A DNA stretch of 64,000 nt from Clostridium pascui (GCF_016908015.1 NZ_JAFBDB010000001.1:310001-374000); one strand, 5' to 3'; shown: positions 15,140 to 22,619, counted from the first letter of the stretch. Notes: generated by a model from the sequence alone, not told the origin. Program-made: numbers and translations.

Positions 15140-15319
15140 GTGGAAAAATCTAAGCAAACAATAGCAAATCAAAAATGGGAAAATAAGAATAAGGAATATG
15201 CCAGTTATTTGAAGTCACGTTCAAGTGCTAGAAGCTTTATTAGGAACAAAGCAACATTAGAAGATTTGAAGGAACTTAAAGCTCTTATCGAGGAAAGAGA
15301 AGGCTTACTGAATAAGTAA
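15140..15319 (+). CDS. Small hypothetical helical protein
   Basis: This 59-residue protein starts at GTG 15140, after AGAGGTG; the longer frame from 15077 would run through the previous gene and lacks a ribosome site. It is strongly helical and charged, with a conserved-looking centre (SARSFIRNKATLEDLKELKALIEERE). Similar short proteins are widespread in Clostridium genomes and prophages, to my recollection, without known function. Confidence 0.7.
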   Translation: MEKSKQTIANQKWENKNKEYASYLKSRSSARSFIRNKATLEDLKELKALIEEREGLLNK

Positions 15320-15330
15320 TATAATGTTAT

Positions 15331-15357
15331 CCTGAGCTTAGGCTCAGGAATTTTTTT
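15331..15357 (+). terminator. Intrinsic terminator
   Basis: CCTGAGC-TTAG-GCTCAGG is followed by seven Ts. It shares its TTAGGCTC core with terminators at 16446 and 20779. Confidence 0.85.
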
Positions 15358-15384
15358 GAATTTGGTAGAATTTTGTGTTATAAT
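15356..15384 (+). promoter_or_regulatory. Sigma-A promoter for the 15447 gene
   Basis: TTGAAT, 17-bp spacer, TATAAT. It overlaps the tail of the preceding terminator and lies 63 bases before the GTG start. Confidence 0.65.
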
Positions 15385-15446
15385 TTGTATGAAAAAATTA
15401 CATCAATATGATATAATTGTATATATAGGTAAAGGGAGGAATTTTA

Positions 15447-16415
15447 GTGGGCGTATTTAATGGAGCTAAAGAACAATTGAAATGGGGGAATCTAAAGTAT
15501 TTAGGAGGATACCCAAATAAAACAGTACCTTTTATATGTGGAGTATATAAAGAGGACGGAAAAATACAGATACATGGTGGACCTATATGGCAGTTGCAAT
15601 TTTCAGTGCGTAAGGAAGATATTTTAGGCTTAGAAATCCGCGATAATAAAATATTAATGAAAATAAACTATGCTAATGCTGAAATAGAGCTTCAATTTGC
15701 TGCTCCAAATAATCAGTTTGCATATAACAAAATAACTACAGTAATATATCAAGAGAATGATACAACTATGCCAAATAAGCAATACAAACTTAATGAAGAT
15801 AATATTTCTGATAATCAAGTTAAGTTTTATAACAAGAGTTGGTTCATGTGGGTGACACTTATATTTTTTGCACCAGTAGGTATATTTTTAATGTGGAAGA
15901 ATAAGAGATTTAATAAGTTAGGAAGAGTAGTGCTCTCTGGTATTTTCGCGTTAATTTTTATGGCAGTATTAAACACTAGAACTACTGAGCCGAGTAATCA
16001 AAATGCAAAAAATTCAGTCGAAACTACTAAAGTAGTTGCTGAAAAAAAAGAAAAGACTGCAGAAGAGGCTAAGAAAGAAGCTGAAGCAAAGGCAAAGGCT
16101 GATGCTGAAGCTAAAGCAAAAGCAGCAGTAGATGCTAAAATTGCAAAGGAAAATGCATATCAGGCATGGGTTAATGCTCAATTCAGTGCATGGGATGGTT
16201 CACATAGAGCTCTAGTTGATGCGGTTAAACAAAATTTAAATGATAAAAAAAGTTTTGAACATGAAAAAACAACTTATGTTGATAAAGGCGATCATTTAAT
16301 AATTAAAATGGTTTATAGAGCTAAAAATGCGTTTGGTGGAGTAGTTCTCCAAAATGTTACAGCTAAAGCAGACTATAAGACTAATACGATCTCAATTATT
16401 TCAGTTAATGATTAA
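15447..16415 (+). CDS. Two-span membrane protein with coiled coil, unknown function
   Basis: A 322-residue protein in the prophage cargo region. Residues 1-125 form a beta-rich cytoplasmic domain with no signal peptide. Two membrane spans follow (about 130-148, FMWVTLIFFAPVGIFLMW, and 157-173, VVLSGIFALIFMAVLN), then an Ala/Lys/Glu-rich coiled coil (about 195-240) and a C-terminal domain (about 240-322) with a beta-rich end. GTG 15447 follows GGGAGGA. I do not recognise a named family; the coiled-coil plus small C-terminal domain recalls lipoprotein-like stress proteins. Confidence 0.75.
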   Translation: MGVFNGAKEQLKWGNLKYLGGYPNKTVPFICGVYKEDGKIQIHGGPIWQLQFSVRKEDILGLEIRDNKILMKINYANAEIELQFAAPNNQFAYNKITTVIYQENDTTMPNKQYKLNEDNISDNQVKFYNKSWFMWVTLIFFAPVGIFLMWKNKRFNKLGRVVLSGIFALIFMAVLNTRTTEPSNQNAKNSVETTKVVAEKKEKTAEEAKKEAEAKAKADAEAKAKAAVDAKIAKENAYQAWVNAQFSAWDGSHRALVDAVKQNLNDKKSFEHEKTTYVDKGDHLIIKMVYRAKNAFGGVVLQNVTAKADYKTNTISIISVND

Positions 16416-16445
16416 AAATTAAAGGATAGATAGTTTTTAATGCAT

Positions 16446-16482
16446 ACCTCGGGCTTAGGCTCGGGGTAATTTTGTTTTTTTA
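16446..16482 (+). terminator. Intrinsic terminator
   Basis: ACCTCGGGC-TTAG-GCTCGGGGT (16446-16467, with two wobble pairs), then TTTTGTTTTTTT. Confidence 0.75.
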
Positions 16483-16602
16483 AACACTAATTAGTACAAC
16501 ATTAGATGATATTATATTTATCAATCTATTCATAAGTGTAGCTTAGGTTAAAGGAAAATTAATTCTTCCATAGAATATTTACATATTATGGGGGTGTTTT
16601 GT

Positions 16603-16689
16603 GTGGCGATAAAAAACAGGTTATTATTAGATAAGATTACAATGTATATAAGTGACTATATAATAAAATTAAATCATGATTTCATATAA
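16603..16689 (+). CDS. Possible 28-residue peptide
   Basis: GTG at 16603 lies seven bases after GGGGGTG. The product (MAIKNRLLLDKITMYISDYI and on) has no recognised relative and could be the front of a truncated gene. It is the only gene-like signal in the 304-bp gap 16416-16719 apart from the terminator. Confidence 0.25.
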   Translation: MAIKNRLLLDKITMYISDYIIKLNHDFI

Positions 16690-16719
16690 TTACCCAACAC
16701 TATTGATGGAGGGAAAACT

Positions 16720-17019
16720 ATGAAAAAAACCGTAATTGCAGAAGTAAAATGGATACCAAAAGAGTTAGGTGGTCGTTCAGCGCCACCCACAGGTGGAAAG
16801 TATTGTCCGATAATACGATTTAATGATACATGTACTAGCAAAGGTGACTGGAGTGCAGAAATATTATGTACCGAGTTTGATAATAACTTAAATTCCATAG
16901 TAGAAATTTCATATCTATCTAGTGAAGCGCCGTTTGAAAATTTTAAATTAGGAAATGCGTTTAAACTTTATGAGGGAGCAATACTAGTTGCTGAAGGTAA
17001 AATAATAATGGATAATTAA
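16720..17019 (+). CDS. Hypothetical protein with EF-Tu C-terminal-like pattern
   Basis: A 99-residue beta-rich protein. The spaced motifs GGRSAPPTGGKYCPIIRF and FKLYEGAILVAEGKI resemble the beta-barrel region of elongation factor Tu, a pattern seen in small stand-alone proteins in accessory regions. TGGAGGG precedes the ATG. Function is unknown; in this cargo setting an immunity or modulator role is possible but unproven. Confidence 0.6.
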   Translation: MKKTVIAEVKWIPKELGGRSAPPTGGKYCPIIRFNDTCTSKGDWSAEILCTEFDNNLNSIVEISYLSSEAPFENFKLGNAFKLYEGAILVAEGKIIMDN

Positions 17020-17104
17020 GCCAAAATATTCTTATTTTGTGTCGTGAATATAGTATATTACGAAGTTATAATAAATTGATACCTAAATTATAAAGGGTGA
17101 TTTT

Positions 17105-17566
17105 ATGGAGAATATTAAAAAACTAATAAAAGATTTAGACTGGAATAAACCTGAAGATATAACACATAGGGCAATGAAAGAACTACTTAAAGTCAATGAA
17201 GAAGAAGCAATATTATTAGCAGATCAATCAAATTACATATGTAGTAAATGCTATTGGTATAATGCAGCGATAATATTAAAAGAAATAGGTTATCCAAGAA
17301 ATAGACTAACGATACCTTATTTGATGATTTGGTTTCAAGATGTTAATTGGCCAGGTGTTCCCAAAATCATAGAACTGCTTAAAGACATAGATGTAGAAGT
17401 TTTAATACCACATATAAAATACGCTATGGAGAAAGCATTAAAGGAAAAAGATGATTTTTGGGCATTTGGTATCTTAAGCCTATTAGATGAACTGAATATA
17501 CCTAGCTCTAATTTTAAAGAAAATGACCTTTTTAATCAGTTGGTTAGATTATCACAAGTGAAATAA
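17105..17566 (+). CDS. DUF5071-like protein
   Basis: A 153-residue helical protein with the DUF5071 pattern: an N-terminal LDWNKPEDITHRAMKEL and the central YPRNRLTIPYLMIWFQDVNW and WPGVPKIIELL segments, giving a short HEAT-like solenoid. AAAGGGTG precedes the ATG. Members occur singly in Firmicutes and are often near toxin or immunity genes; no biochemical role is known to me. It sits between other orphan genes in the prophage cargo. Confidence 0.68.
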   Translation: MENIKKLIKDLDWNKPEDITHRAMKELLKVNEEEAILLADQSNYICSKCYWYNAAIILKEIGYPRNRLTIPYLMIWFQDVNWPGVPKIIELLKDIDVEVLIPHIKYAMEKALKEKDDFWAFGILSLLDELNIPSSNFKENDLFNQLVRLSQVK

Positions 17567-17698
17567 TATTGATTCGTAATGTTCTTATCTTCTGAGGCAA
17601 GAGATAAGCATGATGAACTAAGGGATTATGGTAAATAACGGTAAAAACAAAATGCTAAACTCATAGGTACCTAAAATACTGTTTGAGAGGTGTTACAA

Positions 17699-18112
17699 GT
17701 GTCTGAAAGTATAATAGTTCTACTATCTATTTTACCATCATTTTCGCCATCATATAGTATAGGACTAGTTAAATGTAGTATGAATAGCAAAAGAGATGAA
17801 TATTATTTAATTCATACAAAACCAGCAATAAATTTTAGTGATATTGATGAAGAAGAATTTTTTAATGAAGCAAGAAAAATACATCTATCTAATAATGATG
17901 CAAGTGACATTATAAAAATTATTCGCGAAAGCAGGGTTCCTCTAATATCACAATCATCCATAGGTGTTGATGGATGTGAGTATTCTCTTTATTTTTTTGA
18001 TGATGATGGAAGTGCTAAATCACGGTTCTCATGGTGGGGGAATATACCTAATGATTGGTATGATTTAGATAGAATTGCTACTGCTTTAAATAAGCATTTA
18101 CATAAGGGATAA
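17699..18112 (+). CDS. Hypothetical protein in prophage cargo
   Basis: A 137-residue protein. I start at GTG 17699, eight bases after GAGAGG, rather than GTG 17690, which overlaps that site. It is mixed alpha/beta with a conserved-looking end: GVDGCEYSLYFFDDDGSAKS, then RFSWWGNIPNDWYDLDRIA. This resembles small accessory proteins seen beside immunity genes, but I do not recognise a named family. Confidence 0.62.
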   Translation: MSESIIVLLSILPSFSPSYSIGLVKCSMNSKRDEYYLIHTKPAINFSDIDEEEFFNEARKIHLSNNDASDIIKIIRESRVPLISQSSIGVDGCEYSLYFFDDDGSAKSRFSWWGNIPNDWYDLDRIATALNKHLHKG

Positions 18113-18147
18113 TGTATATAGTGCAAATTAAAAATATATAATAATAA

Positions 18148-18188
18148 AAGTAAGGCAGTAAACTATTTTATTAGCCTTATTTCTTTTT
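18148..18188 (+). terminator. Intrinsic terminator
   Basis: AAGTAAGGC and GCCTTATTT arms with a 17-nt loop, followed by CTTTTT. It ends the DUF5071 gene cluster. In the 345-bp gap 18113-18457 the only other signal is a 10-codon frame. Confidence 0.65.
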
Positions 18189-18376
18189 GCTGTCAAAAAC
18201 TTTATTCTACATACTAAGCAATTCAAAGTTTCAACATAAGACTTTAAAAATTGGTTAAATCACAAGAGAATATAGGAAACTATCAAAGTAAGTTAAATAC
18301 TACATTTAACAAGGGTAAAATGATTTTTAAGATATATGCTAGAATTGACTTGGATTTATAAAATAAGGAGAAATAT

Positions 18377-18409
18377 ATGAGTGAAATAAATACAAAAGTA
18401 GACGAATAA
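18377..18409 (+). other. Ten-codon mini-frame with a good ribosome site
   Basis: AAGGAG precedes ATG 18377 and the frame stops after MSEINTKVDE. It is either a short leader peptide or the stub of a lost gene. Confidence 0.25.
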
Positions 18410-18457
18410 GGTAAACACTTGGTATAATGTATTAAAAAGGATTTGGAGGAATAGTGA

Positions 18458-19141
18458 ATGCTTAGTGTTTTAGATAAAAAGGAAGTACAAGTAATAGCAG
18501 GAAAAAAACCACTTTTAGGGTATCAATATTTAAATGGAAAACTAGAATACATATCAGGTATTAAAGAGGTTGATGAAATATTAGAAAGAAAACCTACTAA
18601 ACCAGCATTTTGTATAGGTACTCGTAAAAATGGAATTGAAATCACGGTAATTATTGGACTTAAATATTATACTACTGCTATTGCAGAAGGAAAAATTATA
18701 GATATATATTTAGAAGATAAAGATAAAATTGTTGAGATGAAAGAGAAATCTATAGTAGGGAGAGCATTTCTTGGAGGACTGCTATTAGGCGATGTAGGGG
18801 CGATTGTAGGTGGCATGACAGGAATAAAACCTAAGGAAATAGATATAATGGCTCCAGATGTTTTAGTAACAATAAGATTCATTAATGATTATGGTCAGGA
18901 GGATTATTTTGTATGTTCCTGTACACAAAAAAATAAAAATGAAGCTATTAAATTTTTATCATCAGTTTTTAAGGAAAAGTTTAAAATAGGTACTAGTTCT
19001 AATGAATATACTAATGAACATACTAATGCTAAAGAAGATGCTCTAGACAAAATAGAAAAACTTGCTGAATTAAAAGAAAAAGGGATATTAACAGAAGAAG
19101 AATTTACAAAAAAGAAAACAGAATTATTAGCAAAAGTTTAA
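18458..19141 (+). CDS. SHOCT-domain protein with glycine-zipper loop
   Basis: A 227-residue protein. The first part is beta-rich; a glycine-rich stretch (GRAFLGGLLLGDVGAIVGGM) around residues 104-122 could contact membrane. The C-terminus (about 196-227, DKIEKLAELKEKGILTEEEF) is a SHOCT motif, a short helical module common at the ends of oligomeric proteins. TGGAGGAA lies before the ATG. It shares the domain-plus-glycine-loop layout with the 19270 protein, so the two may be functionally related. Confidence 0.75.
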   Translation: MLSVLDKKEVQVIAGKKPLLGYQYLNGKLEYISGIKEVDEILERKPTKPAFCIGTRKNGIEITVIIGLKYYTTAIAEGKIIDIYLEDKDKIVEMKEKSIVGRAFLGGLLLGDVGAIVGGMTGIKPKEIDIMAPDVLVTIRFINDYGQEDYFVCSCTQKNKNEAIKFLSSVFKEKFKIGTSSNEYTNEHTNAKEDALDKIEKLAELKEKGILTEEEFTKKKTELLAKV

Positions 19142-19162
19142 TAAGGTATTAAGTATTTAGTT

Positions 19163-19220
19163 ATATGTAGTGGATTTTATTATACTTAGAAATATGTAGT
19201 GGATTTTATTATACTTAGAA
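19163..19220 (+). repeat. Tandem repeat, two perfect 29-bp copies
   Basis: The unit starts ATATGTAGTGGATTTTATTA and ends TACTTAGAA; copies are at 19163-19191 and 19192-19220. It lies between the SHOCT and zinc-ribbon genes, 50 bases before a start codon. Confidence 0.9.
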
Positions 19221-19269
19221 AAAGGAAAATTGTATTTTAGGAAGTGTAGTTTGTTAGGAGGAGAATTAA

Positions 19270-20034
19270 GTGGGTGCAAAAAACAGAGTTATTGATGGTG
19301 CTTATAAAGATAAGGGAATAACTATAACTAGTTTAGGCGTTATAATTATGATAGGGATTTTTAAAAAGATAATATTAGATGAGAATACAGTAAGTGCTTA
19401 TGAGGTATATGATAGTGAAAAGACAATAAGTGCATCAAGTGCTATAGGCAAGGCAGTGCTAGGAGAATTCTTTTATGGTCCTGTAGGCTTAGTAGCAGCC
19501 GCATCAGCTGAAAAGAAAGGCATATATATAATTGCTGTTCAGTTTAAAGATGGGAAAAGGAGTTTATTAGAAGTAGATGAGAAGATATATAATAGAATGC
19601 TGTTAATACGGTTTCAAAATGAATGTAAATCTGCATATACTAAAATTGATAATACTCAAAATAATAATATTCAGGGTAATATCTATTGTCAAAACTGTGG
19701 ACAAGAGGTAACAGGTAAATTTTGTTCTAATTGCGGAACTGAAAATAATAATATCCAGGATATTAGTTACTGTCAAAACTGTGGGCAAGAAGTAACAGGT
19801 AAATTTTGTTCTAATTGTGGAACTCAAATAAACAGTTTACATGAACAAGAAAAACTTATACCTAATAATGAAATTATAGATGTCAATGGAATAGAATTGG
19901 ACATGACACAAATCGTAAATAAGTATGGTAAAAATAAAATTTTAGCAATTAAATATGTAGCGAGTTTAACTGGTATAAGTTTAAAAGAAAGTATAAAGAT
20001 TGTAGATGATGCGTACCAAAAGCTGGATATATAA
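19270..20034 (+). CDS. Double zinc-ribbon protein with L7/L12-like C-terminus
   Basis: A 254-residue protein. Residues 1-130 contain a glycine-rich loop (GKAVLGEFFYGPVGLVAAAS). Then come two near-identical zinc ribbons, YCQNCGQEVTGKFCSNCGT (about 138-156 and 168-186), each with two CxxC knuckles. The C-terminus (VNKYGKNKILAIKYVASLTG, then LKESIKIVDDAY) resembles the ribosomal L7/L12 C-terminal fold. Start is GTG 19270 after TTAGGAGGAG. Duplication of the ribbon within one gene suggests recent internal repeat growth. Function unknown. Confidence 0.75.
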   Translation: MGAKNRVIDGAYKDKGITITSLGVIIMIGIFKKIILDENTVSAYEVYDSEKTISASSAIGKAVLGEFFYGPVGLVAAASAEKKGIYIIAVQFKDGKRSLLEVDEKIYNRMLLIRFQNECKSAYTKIDNTQNNNIQGNIYCQNCGQEVTGKFCSNCGTENNNIQDISYCQNCGQEVTGKFCSNCGTQINSLHEQEKLIPNNEIIDVNGIELDMTQIVNKYGKNKILAIKYVASLTGISLKESIKIVDDAYQKLDI

Positions 20035-20063
20035 TATAAATAAAATATAAGTACTAAATATAG

Positions 20064-20104
20064 AAAGAATAAAAGTCAACTAAACAAGCTGACTTTTATT
20101 CTTT
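20064..20104. terminator. Bidirectional-looking terminator with 15-bp stem
   Basis: Perfect arms AAAGAATAAAAGTCA and TGACTTTTATTCTTT with an 11-nt loop; Ts follow in the plus orientation. It closes the zinc-ribbon gene. Confidence 0.8.
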
Positions 20105-20126
20105 TCACACAAAGACTCTATTAGAA

Positions 20127-20170
20127 TTAGCATTGGTTTGCAGTGAAAACATTTTGCAAACCAATGCTAA
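20127..20170. repeat. Perfect 16-bp stem-loop in spacer
   Basis: TTAGCATTGGTTTGCA pairs with TGCAAACCAATGCTAA around a 12-nt loop. There is no T-run, so it is not a standard terminator. It lies about 115 bases inside the putative attachment site. Confidence 0.75.
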
Positions 20171-20285
20171 CATATCACATCTTTTTAAATCGTATACAAC
20201 ACTAGACTGAATATATAAGTTATAGTGAAATCAATGCTTTACAAGTTACAAGTGTATATAAGAATAATATAAAATAAATTAATTT

Positions 20286-20335
20286 CATGTATGGGGTGCA
20301 TGAGGTCGCAAGTTCAAGTCTTGTTACCCAGACCA
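20286..20335 (+). other. tRNA-Pro(GGG) 3' fragment: putative prophage attachment site (attR)
   Basis: The sequence folds as the anticodon arm (CATGT, loop ATGGGGT with anticodon GGG, GCATG), a five-base variable loop, a T-arm (GCAAG-TTCAAGT-CTTGT) and the acceptor strand TACCCAG-A-CCA. The D-arm and 5' half are absent. Such a fragment is what remains when an element integrates into a tRNA gene, the intact gene being restored at the other end. It marks the likely right border of the prophage. Confidence 0.78.
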
Positions 20336-20340
20336 TGAGA

Positions 20341-20374
20341 AAACCTGTAGTTTCAAGGAACTACAGGTTTTTTT
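20341..20374 (+). terminator. Intrinsic terminator after the tRNA fragment
   Basis: AAACCTGTAGTT-TCAAGG-AACTACAGGTTT is followed by TTTT. It is probably the original terminator of the tRNA gene. Beyond it, up to 20595, I see only AT-rich spacer. Confidence 0.85.
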
Positions 20375-20595
20375 GTATTTTTGGTGCGATTTTTATAAAT
20401 ACAATGTTCCATTAAAAACGAAGTTGAGAAGAGGGTAGTAAATTACTTTTAGTATCTTTAATAATACCTCCATAACTTATATTGAACAAATAAAATATAA
20501 ACATAAGTTTTTGTAAGAGTTGATATTTAAAATTAATAACTATTTAAAGTATGGGATAAAATATATAATAAATATTTTAAAAAGGAGAAATGAAT

Positions 20596-20772
20596 ATGGA
20601 TACAAAAAGAGCTGCTGAAATTATTGAATCATTAGGTGTAATAGGAGTAAGCTATAAAGGCAACCCTGTTTGGCTTGAAAATATTAATAAACAAAGTGAT
20701 ACAGTTAAAGTTAAAGATATTAACACAGATACAGAATTAAATGTAAATATAAAAGATTTGAAAGAGGATTAA
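20596..20772 (+). CDS. sspH: Small acid-soluble spore protein H family
   Basis: A 58-residue protein starting MDTKRAAEIIESLGVIGVSY, the pattern of the SspH family (MDxxRAxEI, then VxYxGxPVWLE). SspH-type proteins are minor spore-core components made under sigma-G in Bacillus. ATG 20596 is chosen because AAAGGAG lies eight bases upstream; ATG 20590 is too close. Length matches the family (about 59). It lies outside the putative prophage border. Confidence 0.88.
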   Translation: MDTKRAAEIIESLGVIGVSYKGNPVWLENINKQSDTVKVKDINTDTELNVNIKDLKED

Positions 20773-20778
20773 TTTTAT

Positions 20779-20803
20779 CTCGAGCCTAGGCTCGAGTTTT
20801 TTT
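20779..20803 (+). terminator. Intrinsic terminator of sspH
   Basis: The 18-bp palindrome CTCGAGCCTAGGCTCGAG is followed by seven Ts. Confidence 0.88.
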
Positions 20804-20882
20804 ATTATATTTACATATATACTTTAAATTTTCTACCAACAAGCACATATTGTTAAAAAACTGTTAAATGAACTTTATTTTG

Positions 20883-20911
20883 TTGAATTGTTTTGAATTT
20901 AGTACTATAAT
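20883..20911 (+). promoter_or_regulatory. Promoter for the Spo0E-like gene
   Basis: TTGAAT, 17-bp spacer, TATAAT, ending 41 bases before the ATG at 20953. Confidence 0.6.
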
Positions 20912-20952
20912 TGCTAATGTTGTGTAAAATTGTAAGTGAGAGGTTATAACAA

Positions 20953-21093
20953 ATGGAAGAGGAAATTGAAATTCTTAGAGAGAAATTAAACCGGCTAACT
21001 GAAGAAGACATATGCTTATGTTCTGATGAAGTAGTACAACTTAGTCAGAAATTGGACAAACTTATTTATATTTATCAGACAAGTTTAGCCTAG
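20953..21093 (+). CDS. Spo0E-like aspartyl-phosphate phosphatase
   Basis: A 46-residue helical protein carrying the Spo0E signature SQxLD (residues 31-35, LSQKLDKLIYIYQ) after a first helix (EIEILREKLNRLTEE). Spo0E proteins dephosphorylate Spo0A~P and so delay sporulation. GAGAGG precedes the ATG, and a promoter and terminator make it a monocistronic unit. The family assignment is firm; the target (Spo0A or another regulator) is inferred. Confidence 0.88.
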   Translation: MEEEIEILREKLNRLTEEDICLCSDEVVQLSQKLDKLIYIYQTSLA

Positions 21094-21111
21094 GCAGCTG
21101 GGCTTTTTTTT
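21087..21111 (+). terminator. Intrinsic terminator of the Spo0E-like gene
   Basis: AGCCTAG-GCAG-CTGGGCT (one wobble) followed by eight Ts; it begins inside the end of the coding sequence. Confidence 0.75.
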
Positions 21112-21184
21112 ATTTTATAAAGGATTGTATATAGTGATGTAGAATGTTACAGCAAGAAGTTTATTTATTAAGTGAGGTATGAGA

Positions 21185-21853
21185 ATGGAAGATTATAATG
21201 TTGTGAAAACTGATTTTAATGAAATTTCTGAGCTTGACGAATTAAAATGGAATCATAACAACTGTTATTTCAAGCACCTAATAAAATTTATACCAAATAA
21301 TGTTGAGACTTGTCTTGACATAGGTTGTGGTAAGGGTGAACTTTCCTTTATGTTATCAAAAAAATCCAAGAACGTGATAGCAGTTGATCTTGCAGATAAG
21401 ATGATTGAGAAGGCAAAAGTCTTACACCCTAATAAAAATATCCAATATATTTGCGGAAACATTTTGGATATGAAATTTGAAAACGATAGTATTGATGTGA
21501 TTATAACAACAGCTACAGCACATCATTTGCCGTATGAGTGGCTTTTATGCTTTGCAAAGGATAAGCTTAAAAAAGGTGGTAAACTAATTATACTAGACCT
21601 TGCAAAAGCCAAAACCTTAAGTGATTACATTATATGGGGAAGTGCTTTTATCCCTAATATTGCAATGAATTTAATAAAAAACGGTAGATTGCAAAAAGAT
21701 GATGTTCACTCAAAAGAAGTTTGGGAAAAACATGGTGAACACGATACGTATATGACAATAGATGAGATTAAGTTATTTGTTAAAAAACATATACCAACAG
21801 CAAAAGTTAAACGTAAACTTTTTTGGAGATATTCATTAGTATGGGAAAAATAG
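21185..21853 (+). CDS. Class I SAM-dependent methyltransferase
   Basis: A 222-residue enzyme with motif I CLDIGCGKGELSFML, an acidic motif II (VIAVDLADKMI) and the IITTATAHHL segment around motif IV. It belongs to the ubiquinone/UbiE-like small-molecule methyltransferase group. Substrate is unknown. ATG 21185 is chosen over 21179 because GAGG lies seven bases upstream. It stands alone between a Spo0E-like gene and an amidase. Confidence 0.8.
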   Translation: MEDYNVVKTDFNEISELDELKWNHNNCYFKHLIKFIPNNVETCLDIGCGKGELSFMLSKKSKNVIAVDLADKMIEKAKVLHPNKNIQYICGNILDMKFENDSIDVIITTATAHHLPYEWLLCFAKDKLKKGGKLIILDLAKAKTLSDYIIWGSAFIPNIAMNLIKNGRLQKDDVHSKEVWEKHGEHDTYMTIDEIKLFVKKHIPTAKVKRKLFWRYSLVWEK

Positions 21854-21944
21854 TTTTAAAATAATTGTTAACAGTTAAAACTTGAGCATTTACAATTACT
21901 TTTGCATATTATGTAGTGACAACTTAATTAAGGAAGTGATTGTA

Positions 21945-22598
21945 ATGAAATTTGCTATAGATATAGGACATAACTGTACACCAGACATTGGAGCTAAAGG
22001 AATAAAATTTGAAGATATCTTAACAAAGGAAGTTGGATTGAATGTCATAGAAAAATTGAAAAATCTAGGACATGAAGTTATAAGCGTGCTTCCAGTAAGG
22101 TGCAATAGTGTTACAGACAGTTTAAATAGGAGAGTACAAGTTTCAAATTTAAATAATGTAAATTTATATGTATCTATTCATTTTAATGCTGGAGGTGGAC
22201 AGGGGTCAGAAGTATATTTTTATCCAGGTAGTACTGCAGGTGAGAGGTATTCAAAAAGTGTATTAAGTGAACTTGTAAAATTAGGATATAAAAATAGAGG
22301 AATAAAGAATGGAAGTAGGCTTTATGTGGTGAAAAACACAAAGGCTCCTGCTATATTAATTGAAGTATCTTTTGTAGATAGCAAGGAGGATATGAATAAA
22401 TATAATGCAGAAAAGATATCCGATGCTATAGTTAAAGGACTTACAGGAAAACTGCCGTCAGAAAGTGTTCCTGTAAAAAATAATGATAAGGAAAATAATA
22501 TATATAAAGTTCAAGTGGGAGCTTTTACAGATATAAACAATGCTGAGGTGATGGTTAAAAAGCTAAAGGAAAAGGGAATTGACTCCATCATTGTTTAG
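21945..22598 (+). CDS. N-acetylmuramoyl-L-alanine amidase with SPOR-like tail
   Basis: A 217-residue Amidase_3 protein with H9 (DIGHN), H79 (VSIHFNAGG) and E140 (ILIEVSFVDS) as likely zinc and catalytic residues. The C-terminal stretch (IYKVQVGAFTDINNAEVMVK) is a SPOR domain that stops somewhat early. It is paralogous to the phage lysin at 10764. The ATG at 21945 follows AAGGAAGTGA; the longer frame from 21882 has no ribosome site. No signal peptide is evident, so it could be a stranded phage lysin or act in the mother cell during sporulation. Confidence 0.85.
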   Translation: MKFAIDIGHNCTPDIGAKGIKFEDILTKEVGLNVIEKLKNLGHEVISVLPVRCNSVTDSLNRRVQVSNLNNVNLYVSIHFNAGGGQGSEVYFYPGSTAGERYSKSVLSELVKLGYKNRGIKNGSRLYVVKNTKAPAILIEVSFVDSKEDMNKYNAEKISDAIVKGLTGKLPSESVPVKNNDKENNIYKVQVGAFTDINNAEVMVKKLKEKGIDSIIV

Positions 22599-22619
22599 AA
22601 ATATTACGAAATTTTTAAA

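Noticed and set aside
19163-19220. CRISPR array
   Set aside because: Two adjacent copies with no spacer and no cas genes; it is a simple tandem duplication.
20286-20335. Complete tRNA gene
   Set aside because: Only the anticodon arm, T-arm and acceptor 3' strand are present; no D-arm or matching 5' strand lies upstream.
1-20335. Integrase or repressor gene of the prophage
   Set aside because: No tyrosine or serine recombinase motif and no phage repressor is seen; these should lie left of the window.
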